Below, piece after piece: positions 58,101 to 64,000 of a DNA stretch of 64,000 nucleotides (position 1 is the first letter of the stretch; each line of letters starts with the position of its first letter). The position numbers were made by a program, and so were the translations under genes. The notes beneath the pieces were generated by a model that made no database searches, was not told the origin of the DNA, and worked only from the letters and a program-made list of their open reading frames with translations. The DNA comes from Odontocerum albicorne (Eukaryota > Arthropoda > Insecta > Trichoptera > Odontoceridae), in contig OX463841.1 in the NCBI GenBank assembly GCA_949825065.1, positions 18,918,479 through 18,982,478 on the forward strand. Reading direction: 5' to 3'.

Positions 58101-61100
58101 CCTTTAATTTATCAGAGCCCAGTACATGGACGAATGAGAAAATGACGTAAAATATAAAATAATAATAAATAAAATATAAAAATACTCAAAGACTTGACCT
58201 TACTTTTAAAGTACCCGATTCTAATTAACGATTTTTGAGACTTCATTGATGAAAGGGATTTATCAAATTTACAGATGCCTCAGAATATTGAAGCAGTTAG
58301 AAAAATAATAAAAGTCTTTGTTGTAAGTCCAGCGGAAGTCGAGAAATCCTTCAGCGTAATGAATATTATTGTAAGCAATCGAAGAAATTCGCTACTAATT
58401 GAAAATATTTCGCACTTGATGACGATTCATCTAATTGGAAAACCGTTAATGGATTGGAATGCAATGCCTTTCGTCATGTCATGGTTTTGTAAAGTTAAGA
58501 AAAGTCATCCTAAAGCAGATGACAAGAGTTAAGAAAGAAAAGGTCAACGAATTCTCGAACATCCAAATTTCAATGAATGGAAATAAACATTTTAACAGGA
58601 CTTGGTTCAAACAGATATTTTTAAATAAACCTCATTTGAACCGAGTTAGATCAAAATATGCCATGAATATTTTTTTTTAAAACAGTTGAATAGTTTTTTT
58701 TTTAAACAGCGTTGAATGGAAATTGTGTATAAAGAGAATTGGGTGTATATATGTAATTTAAGATACTTATGGACTTGTTTGAAGAATTATGTAATGTCTT
58801 TTGGCTAACCTGTTTTGTTTTTACAAAAATAAATTTACACATTATTAAGAGATGTATCTTAAGAACTATTATGTAAGGGAAAAAGCAGATTTGGGGCAAA
58901 ACATCTATAAAATGATTATCAAAATAAATGGAAAATTTAAATACGGTGGCATTGTTTATATTAATTCAAGTATGTTTTTTTTTACTTTTAAGATTCACAA
59001 ATTTTTACAATGGGTCAAAGGAATATATTCAGATTTGCCAAGTCATCTCCCTAAAATTTTTGAACCAAGAACCACATTGAGGGTAAAAGACTTATCTGAA
59101 GTAAATATAGAGCAACTGTTATTGGAAACGTATACTGTTACACCAATTCATACAGAAAAAAAATTGGTTGACGGAACAGTTGTTACGGTATGTATAAAAG
59201 ATATTTATATGTTTAAGGTTTAAAATATTCTTGAGCTTTTACTCGTATATTGTTATAATTTGAATTTTTCTATTTTTCTAGTATAATTTAATTCCCAAAT
59301 CAGTGCTATCGCTCAAAGTACTCCAAGAGCTGCCTATTATAGTGGTTTTAATGTATCAACTCTATAAGCAAAATGTTCATGCAGAAGTGGGCAACTTTAT
59401 TCCTCTTATCATGGAGACGATAACTCTTCAACCGTCATTAGCACATAGGTAAGAAAAGTTTTGTTCTTTTAACATCATTTTCATATTTATTGAAAAAATG
59501 CATTTTCTTTTACAGTATTTAGTAATTTGTTGCCTTTTTGAAGTCTTATATGTATAGTAAAATTATCTGCATAAATTAAAAAAAATTTATTAACCCTTCA
59601 GGCTCGTATGCCTAAAACATATTTTCAGTCCCAGGGACATTTAATTTTTTTTTATGGAGAAAGAGGTAAAATTGATATTAATATTTTATATAAGGTTTTA
59701 TAGCATAATTTAATTCAATTAACACTTTTAGAACCACTAGAATGCTGTTTTTAATCAGTTTAGATCATGGGTCGGCAACCTTTTGTTGTAACAGGGTCAA
59801 ATATTTTACGTGGGGATTAGCGCGGACCGCACTTGGGCCATATGTCATTACAGTATACCTACAATATACAATATAGTGTACAAATATTTTAGTTTTGAAA
59901 ATAAAACGCTAATTATATATTTTTACGAAATTTATGGGACTTGAATGTATAAAAAATTGAAATCCTTTGTGTATGCCGACAGTTAGGTGTCACTGTCGGC
60001 ATACACAAAGGCATATGCCGACAAGTAGTTTTGAAAAAATTGAACATTTGACGATTTCTTCTAATAAAAAAAAAGTATTTACAACTAAAGCTTGAATCTA
60101 TTTTTTATAGTAATTGAGTTATTTGAACGAAATCGTTAAACTGATGATAAAACAGGGCACTGTTTTCGTCCATCCTTGTGTGGGATTTTTGGTGCACGTC
60201 GTATGTCCCTGTGGGGAGTTTTGATGCGCGTGCGGTGCACGTCATACGTGCCTGAAGGGTTAAGCAGAAAACCTTTTTTATATATAAGCTAATAAAATAG
60301 TGGTGTCAATGACATTTTAGGTGATTGAGTTGTTGGGTGATAATGTTCATATGTTTAGTGGAGGTCAATAAATTGGTAGGCTGCTGGTAAAAAGATTTCA
60401 AGTTTATGAAAAGTATAATTGACACAAAAAAGCTTGAAGGAGGATTTTAAATATTATTTGACTACAACACTTTTTATAAGGAGTTGCAACAGTAGTTGAT
60501 TAATCGTATATACTGCGACCATTGCTGATCTACTGTGCCCAGAAAAAAACTCCCTGACAGATTTACTAAATAGAACCAGTATGTCTAGAAATATGATTTA
60601 TTCATTTTTATTTTCAGGCAATCTCCTAGTTTTAATAAGGAGGTGTTTGTGGATTTTATTGGAGCTCAAATAAAAACTTTAGCATTTCTGGCTTATATTA
60701 TCCGAGTTTACCAAGAATTAGTGGCCACCCACGCGACCCTAATGGTGAAGGGTATTATCGGACTGCTGACTCTGTGCCCGCCTGAAGTGGCACATTCCAG
60801 GAAGGAACTTATTGTTGCAACTCGTCATATATTGGCAACAGACCTCAGAATAAGTAAGCTCATCTATATTTGTAATTTACATATTTAGTCTTTGTATTAT
60901 TTTCATTTATATTAAGCTCTTCAGATAACAAGTATTTTTTGCCTTGATCTATTTGAATAATATGTAAAAGCATATTGCACAAAGAAAGAGTACTTCTCTA
61001 CATCATTAAGTGCCAAAAAATATAAAACTTCAGTCAATTGATCCACTACAAAAATTATCAGTTGTAAAGTGATAATGGAGAGTCAAGTGGAGGTAAATGA

Positions 61101-62439
61101 TAGTTGAGGAGAAAAAAATTACCATGGCTTTGAAAAATCAGGAATTGAACAGCGTTGAAAGTGAATTAGTTGTTCAGGATGGCTGGAAACCGGTTTTGGT
61201 TTGCTGAAATGGTGGGAGCAAGTAATGCCTCCTGATAGATAGATGCCTATGCCCGAAAGTGGGCATCCCACCCAAAGAAATTATAAAAAAACATTTTTTA
61301 TTACACATCAATCTGCATTAAGAATCCCTCGAATTTTAATCAGGAAAATAAATAACTATTGTAATTTTTTTGGTTTTGAATTGACTTGCAATTACTGAAA
61401 CAATAATTTTGTTAATACAATAACTTTTTTTAGTTATTACACAATTTAATTAAAATTATAACAATCATAATTTTGATTAATATTTATACTCTCTTTGTCG
61501 CACCATCCCTAGATAAACATTTCGCTGGTTATTTAAAACCATTACGTATGTATTATTTTTAGAATTTGTGCCTTATATGGAAAGACTGTTTGATGAGGAT
61601 GTGCTCCTGGGTGGAGGCTGGACAGTTCATGAGTCTCTGCGGCCGATAGCATACTCCACATTAGCCGACTTAGTGCACCATGTCAGGCAACATTTACCTC
61701 TGTCGGATCTTGCCAGAGCTGCCCATCTTTTCTCTAAGAATGTGCATGATGAGTCTTTACCAACCAGGTAAGTAAACCTGTACATACACACATACCATCT
61801 TTCCATTTCCCTGTCAGGGTAGGCAGAGAGGACAGAGCGCCAGACTTTTCTATCTCCACACATCTTTTGCCTCTTCTACATTCATATACCTTCTCATACA
61901 ACTTCTATAATTTCTTTGACTTTACGTTAATACTCGTATCATTCACTTGATTCAACCATGCTTTCTTCCACTCACATTTGCAATGTATATTTGTTTTATT
62001 AGTCTTTATTCATTCATTTGTTTTATCCAATGTAATGTGCCCAAAAGAATAAGGAAGAGTTGGAGGTGATAACTTGGAAGAAACATGACCTAGGCACGAG
62101 TGACGGTCCTTAACCAGAACAGTTTTCTGATCCACATAGGACAAGGGGAGAAAAAGGATGTTCTTACAGTTGAATTTTTTATTCTAGCATTCAGACTATG
62201 AGCTGTAAACTTCTGCTGAATCTGGTTGACTGCATTCGGCAATATTCTGAGAGTGATGCTACCACGACTGGCAATCCAGTCGTGGGTGCAGGCGGGGCAG
62301 GGGCCGTGACAGGCACCTCAGGCGGGAGCGCACCCCCTGCACTGCAGGGGCGACAGCTGCTGCTTAGGATCCTGGAGGTGTTTGTTCTCAAATTCAAGAC
62401 AATATCCAAACTTCAGTTGCCTATTCTGATGGCCAAATG
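49037..62439 (+). CDS. TRRAP: TRRAP / Nipped-A, 5' portion (seven coding exons)
   Basis: TRRAP is the very large (about 3,800 aa) pseudokinase-type scaffold of SAGA and TIP60/NuA4 histone acetyltransferase complexes in the nucleus; it contacts transcription activators. Coding exons: 49037-49183, 54158-54463, 58993-59187, 59282-59448, 60618-60853, 61563-61767, 62188-62439. All junctions are GT-AG and in phase (0,0,0,2,1,2,2). They encode about 502 residues, all N-terminal HEAT-repeat solenoid. Diagnostic stretches: EYNIQQVRKLILEIIHRLP, FVDFIGAQIKTLAFLAYIIR, LRPIAYSTLADLVHHVRQHL and MSCKLLLNLVDCIR. Exon 7 carries a Gly/Ala-rich insert (GNPVVGAGGAGAVTGTSGG). The next exon is not in the window, so intron 7 exceeds 1.5 kb. 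Confidence 0.97.
49582..50802 (-). mobile_element. Decayed mariner, relative of 26548-27835
   Basis: The left end TTAGGTGTACAAATAAG follows TA at 49580-49581. The right end has the same GTGTACAAATAAG core but altered outer bases (CACGTG). The transposase frames 50639-50298, 50202-50002 and 50005-49754 are near-identical to the intact copy but broken by several deletions (about 50 codons missing after LTLGVTQQ, plus smaller indels). It lies in TRRAP intron 1, antisense to the gene. Confidence 0.92.
50955..51430 (-). pseudogene. DD41D-type transposase fragment
   Basis: Two minus-strand frames (51383-50982 and 51246-50962) together read a LDVGISQRSV helix-turn-helix, NLFPYKIQLAHSLNQGD, then FVEEGSNFIDNLFMSDAAHL (first catalytic Asp region) and NKQNWRIWVMENPQKF. 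This matches the N-terminal half of the family at 44672-45370. The second half is missing. TRRAP intron 1. Confidence 0.75.
51481..52715. other. TRRAP intron 1, no element recognised
   Basis: AT-rich intron. Just upstream, at 51455-51484, a 12-bp unit (CACAGTTTCCTT) is repeated about three times. Nothing else supported. Confidence 0.4.
52722..53880 (-). mobile_element. Tigger/pogo element, internally deleted
   Basis: The ends CAGTGGAACCTCTCATAACG and, read inward from the right, CAGTGGAACCTCTTATAACG form long inverted repeats, flanked by TA at 52720-52721 and 53881-53882. Sub-terminal TCGTTATG motifs recur several times near both ends, likely transposase binding sites. The element is 1159 bp. 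It lies in TRRAP intron 1. Confidence 0.93.
53007..53578 (-). pseudogene. Tigger/pogo transposase, DNA-binding part only
   Basis: Starts near 53578 (MSLKKKPQEDSRKRIKVTVE, then KRKIIEKRERGVSVADLAR), the psq-type helix-turn-helix of CENP-B-like transposases. After a frame change near 53460 comes a CENP-B-type second helix-turn-helix (ICEKAKVIFADLVKK ... GSHGWFEKFKRRTGIHSVVR). The frame ends at about 53007 shortly after DSEGY. The whole DDE catalytic domain is absent. Confidence 0.85.
54158..54463 (+). CDS. TRRAP: TRRAP coding exon 2
   Basis: The acceptor TTTTTTTAG precedes GTTATC, and the donor is GTTGAT-GTAAGT, phase 0 on both sides. It encodes 102 residues including EYNIQQVRKLILEIIHRLP and ENEENVLVCLKIFMEMHKT. 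Confidence 0.96.
54540..56230. other. TRRAP intron 2, left part
   Basis: AT-rich intron. A TACACCCTGTATA motif at about 55271 resembles transposon ends common in insects, but no partner end or coding region was found. Confidence 0.35.
56236..57522 (+). mobile_element. mariner element with perfect 30-bp terminal repeats
   Basis: The left end ACACATCGATCAATAAGTCC continues for ten more bases, and the right end is its exact reverse complement over 30 bp. TA flanks both ends (56234-56235, 57523-57524). The element is 1287 bp and inserted in TRRAP intron 2 on the same strand. Confidence 0.96.
56415..57458 (+). pseudogene. mariner transposase with a single stop codon
   Basis: One continuous frame of 347 codons from ATG 56415-56417, broken only by TGA at 56487-56489 (codon 25, where relatives have Gln). 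The order is helix-turn-helix (KLCEIADILKISFGSVY), WVPRLL linker, MDKTWIHHY (first Asp; the usual MDET has Glu to Lys), FHHDDAPYHK (second Asp, where most relatives have QDNAP), SPDLAPSDYWLF (third Asp), and C-terminus LEGDYVDE. An internal ATG at 56670 would give only a 262-residue product lacking the first DNA-binding helices. Confidence 0.94.
57660..58540 (+). pseudogene. hAT transposase relic
   Basis: The C-terminal frame 58275-58532 has VSPAEVEKSFSVMNIIVSNR then RNSLLIENISHLMTIHLIG, the hAT dimerisation region pattern (ERxFSxMNxIxxxxRNxL). Upstream degraded bits near 57790-57960 read LIRRCIRSLYIDIKENQW. There are many stops, and no terminal repeats were found. TRRAP intron 2. Confidence 0.6.
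58993..59187 (+). CDS. TRRAP: TRRAP coding exon 3
   Basis: The acceptor TACTTTTAAG precedes ATTCAC, and the donor is GTTACG-GTATGT, phase 0. It encodes 65 residues starting IHKFLQWVKGIYSDLP. Confidence 0.93.
59282..59448 (+). CDS. TRRAP: TRRAP coding exon 4
   Basis: The acceptor ATTTTTCTAG precedes TATAAT, and the donor is CACATAG-GTAAGA. Phase 0 in, phase 2 out. It encodes SLKVLQELPIIVVLMYQLYK. Intron 3 upstream is only 94 bp. Confidence 0.95.
59594..60259. mobile_element. Non-autonomous piggyBac-like element, 666 bp
   Basis: TTAA at 59590-59593 and 60260-60263. The ends CCCTTCAGGCTCGTATG and, inward from the right, CCCTTCAGGCACGTATG are inverted repeats with one mismatch. No transposase. 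It contains a hAT-like end (GGGTCGGCAACC, about 59769) and a 20-bp hairpin, so it has been hit by other elements. It sits in TRRAP intron 4. Confidence 0.88.
59964..60011. repeat. Perfect 20-bp inverted repeat, 8-nt loop
   Basis: CCTTTGTGTATGCCGACAGT (59964-59983) and its exact reverse complement (59992-60011), separated by TAGGTGTC. Confidence 0.93.
60618..60853 (+). CDS. TRRAP: TRRAP coding exon 5
   Basis: The acceptor TTATTTTCAG precedes GCAATC, and the donor is AGAATAA-GTAAGC. Phase 2 in, phase 1 out. It encodes FVDFIGAQIKTLAFLAYIIR and the LCPPEVAHSRKELIVATRHI stretch. Confidence 0.96.
60854..61562. other. TRRAP intron 5
   Basis: The 709-bp intron. A short GATGCCTATGCCCGAAAGTG stretch (about 61242) resembles the 3' end of insect LINEs. 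Nothing else recognised. Confidence 0.4.
61563..61767 (+). CDS. TRRAP: TRRAP coding exon 6
   Basis: The acceptor TATTTTTAG precedes AATTTG, and the donor is CAACCAG-GTAAGT. Phase 1 in, phase 2 out. It encodes KFVPYMERLFDEDVLLG and LRPIAYSTLADLVHHVRQHL. Confidence 0.96.
61775..62050 (-). repeat. LINE copy C, 3' fragment
   Basis: GTAGGCAGAGAGGACAGAGC and the following CT-rich stretch, through 'actcacatttgcaatgtata' to 'tcattcatttgtttt', match LINE copies A and B. It fills most of TRRAP intron 6 in antisense orientation. Confidence 0.75.
62188..62439 (+). CDS. TRRAP: TRRAP coding exon 7
   Basis: The acceptor TTATTCTAG precedes CATTCAG, and the donor is GCCAAATG-GTATGT. Phase 2 in, phase 2 out. 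It encodes IQTMSCKLLLNLVDCIRQYS, a GC-rich Gly/Ala insert, then RILEVFVLKFKTISKLQL. The insert has much higher G+C than the rest of the window. Confidence 0.95.
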
Positions 62440-63036
62440 GTATGTATAATTTAAGTATTTATTTCTAATTAATTTTGTATTCCTTGAGTTGAACGGATTG
62501 GTCAGTTTCATCAAGTTAAGGTTGACTATATCAGGATTCAAAAATTTTCTTCTATAAATACTTCACTATTTGCAAAATTATACAGGTGTTTCTTTAATGA
62601 GTTAAAATTTGCTACATTGGAATTTGAATAAAACTAAAAATTTATTGTTATTAATCCAAATATAGATAGACTGTCAGTTCTTAAATGAATATTTTTTATT
62701 TAAGTTATTTATTTTGCCCTATCTTCCCTATTGTGTTATGCACAACCACAAATATCTTTTTAAAAAGTTGTCATAGTGTTTACCACATTGTAACTGATAT
62801 TTTGAATCATTGAAGGCAAATAAATCATTGTAGACAGTTGTATAGGGTCTTTCAAATTGAGCGGTTTTTTTAATAATTTTTTTTAACTCTTGAATAACAC
62901 ACAATTTGCTTTGATTTCAAAAAACTTTTTAATGTTCATTGAAGTATAATGTATGCCATTTAAACACAATAAACAATAAAAGGAAAAAATAAGTAAAATA
63001 AAAGACTTATTTTATATTTTTGTGTTCACCACAGGT

Positions 63037-63100
63037 TTAATTTAGGTTCACAACTAGTTTCGAAGACCACCGTCTTCTTCGTCAGGTGAATATAAACTAA
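63037..63100 (-). ncRNA. Candidate hammerhead ribozyme, left arm copy
   Basis: The exact inverted counterpart of the motif at 63552-63615; see that entry. This copy reads in the same direction as the Penelope-like coding fragment and lies downstream of it. Confidence 0.5.
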
Positions 63101-63269
63101 GTTGTTAAAATATATTCTGTACAAGTGTAAATAACCTAATATAAAAGAGGTGAGGTAGGGGAGTGAAGTGGGGAGAGATGTAATACAATGGTGAATGGGG
63201 CATGGAAAAAATATATGAAAGTGAATGTGAATCTTTAAGACAGGGGAGGATTTTAAATTGGAAACATAT

Positions 63270-63475
63270 TAAGCAGAGGGCTATTATGAAAATTGGTTTG
63301 GTTATTGATGATATTTAGACTTAATTTTATAGATTTTTTAATCTCGAGAATTTCCAAATTGTCAAGATGCAATCCCCCTCGGTTTATATGTAGAATCCTC
63401 AAACCACGATTAATATCGAACGAATGGTTGTTTTCAATTAGGTGGTTAGCGAACTCTGAAAAATTGTATTACATC
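63270..63475 (-). pseudogene. Penelope-like element, C-terminal end of GIY-YIG region
   Basis: On the minus strand it reads NFSEFANHLIENNHSFDINR, then GLRILHINRGGLHLDNLEIL and EI. The FxxHLxExNHSF ... VLHxxxKGxxLNxLEkxxI pattern is found after the GIY-YIG endonuclease core in Penelope-like proteins. The frame runs straight into the right inverted arm, where upstream coding sequence is missing. Confidence 0.7.
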
Positions 63476-63551
63476 TCTCCCCACTTCACTCCCCTACCTC
63501 ACCTCTTTTATATTAGGTTATTTACACTTGTACAGAATATATTTTAACAAC

Positions 63552-63615
63552 TTAGTTTATATTCACCTGACGAAGAAGACGGTGGTCTTCGAAACTAGTT
63601 GTGAACCTAAATTAA
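63552..63615 (+). ncRNA. Candidate hammerhead ribozyme, right arm copy
   Basis: The core CTGACGA (63567-63573) and GAAA (63591-63594) enclose stem II GAAGAC/GTCTTC (six pairs, loop GGTG). Stem III would be CTAG (63595-63598), self-complementary and so pairable only between two RNAs, followed by TT as the cleavage dinucleotide. Stem I pairs TTCAC (63562-63566) with GTGAA (63601-63605), then after a 2x2 loop eight more pairs (63552-63559 with 63608-63615, one G-T). One extra A (63574) sits between core and stem II, a departure from consensus. Type I hammerheads with tiny stem III are known in Penelope-like elements. Confidence 0.5.
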
Positions 63616-63711
63616 ACCTGTGGTGAACACAAAAATATAAAATAAGTTTTTTATTTTACTTATTTTTTCCTTTTATGTAAAAAATGGCACCGCAAAGTGA
63701 AACTATAGTCT

Positions 63712-64000
63712 TTTCGAAGATTTAAGAAACAATAAACAATATCCACCAAATGTCCACCTCTTGCAGCTCCACAGATGTCCACTCTTTTGTCAAAATTTTT
63801 GATGACATTTTGGCATAATTGCGGTTCTAACTCACCAGTAACGCGAATAATTTCGTCCTTCAGCTTAGGAATTGATTGGGGGTCATTATTATAGACCTGG
63901 ATTTTCACGTAACCCCAGAGAAAATAGTTCAACGGTGTCAGATCACATGATCTTGGTGGCCAATTAACATCGCCGTTTCCGGAGATTACAATAGATACAA
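63712..64000 (-). pseudogene. DD41D transposase C-terminus, runs off window
   Basis: On the minus strand it reads NWPPRSCDLTPLNYFLWGYV, then VYNNDPQSIPKLKDEIIRV and CGAARGGHLVDIVYCFLN. The third catalytic Asp is replaced by Asn (LTPLN versus LTPFD in the copy at 44672-45370), so the encoded enzyme would be dead. The remainder is beyond 64000. Confidence 0.8.

Larger units (their letters stand above)
62976..63676 (-). mobile_element. Penelope-like element fragment with 214-bp inverted repeats
   Basis: The arms 62976-63189 and 63463-63676 are inverted copies of equal length; by eye only one or very few positions differ. The 273-bp spacer carries, on the minus strand, the end of a Penelope-like protein. 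Such elements often carry terminal repeats of this kind and are commonly 5'-truncated with an inverted copy of the end at the 5' side. No reverse transcriptase is left. Confidence 0.8.
62855..64000 (-). mobile_element. DD41D element interrupted by a Penelope-like fragment
   Basis: The left end, read inward, is TATAGGGTCTTTCAAATTG, similar to the TATAGGGTG end of the element at 44563-45497. Transposase coding is at 63712-64000 on the minus strand and continues off the window. Between the left end and the coding part lies the inverted-repeat unit 62976-63676. All of this is in TRRAP intron 7. Confidence 0.65.

Overview
AT-rich (roughly 70 percent A+T by eye) eukaryotic genomic DNA, almost certainly from an insect. 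Support: a plexin-A protein of insect type, GT-AG spliced genes, and a dense load of arthropod-type transposable elements (mariner, DD41D Tc1/mariner relatives, hAT, piggyBac, Tigger/pogo, PIF/Harbinger, several LINE groups, a tRNA-headed SINE and a Penelope-like element). I cannot name the species. There is no sign of bacterial genes, operons or CRISPR.

Three host genes are supported. (1) A mitochondrial transcription termination factor (mTERF) family gene lies on the minus strand, 15940 to 2734. I assembled it from six exons whose splice phases all agree, giving 384 aa. Only about 1.2 kb of its 13.2 kb is coding; the introns hold a complete hAT element (3487-6681), a piggyBac element (8480-10519), a piggyBac-like non-autonomous element (12515-13464), a SINE and a LINE relic. 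(2) A full-length plexin-A gene lies on the minus strand at 35333-29631, as one uninterrupted 1900-codon reading frame. (3) The 5' part of TRRAP (Drosophila Nipped-A) lies on the plus strand from 49037 and runs off the right edge. Seven coding exons (about 502 codons) join in frame, and their introns contain mariner, DD41D, Tigger, hAT, piggyBac-like, LINE and Penelope-like insertions.

Layout: 1-1163 broken mariner, cut by the window edge; 1485-1700 SINE; 2734-15940 mTERF gene; 16060-17510 LINE RNase H remnant between short direct repeats; 17511-20100 mostly featureless; 20100-21125 broken mariner; 21540-22890 and 24790-25870 LINE relics; 26548-27835 apparently intact mariner; 29631-35333 plexin-A; 36567-37077 small Harbinger-like element with a MADF exon; 37950-40860 LINE with a nested mariner; 43230-45500 LINE pieces, SINE tail and a DD41D element; 45838-48990 LINE with AP-endonuclease and reverse transcriptase; 49016 to the end TRRAP.

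The most notable items are the intronless plexin beside intron-rich genes; a Penelope-like fragment between 214-bp inverted repeats that each carry a hammerhead-ribozyme-like motif; a mariner with intact ends, frame and catalytic triad; and a MADF-coding exon with a splice donor inside a 511-bp Harbinger-like element.
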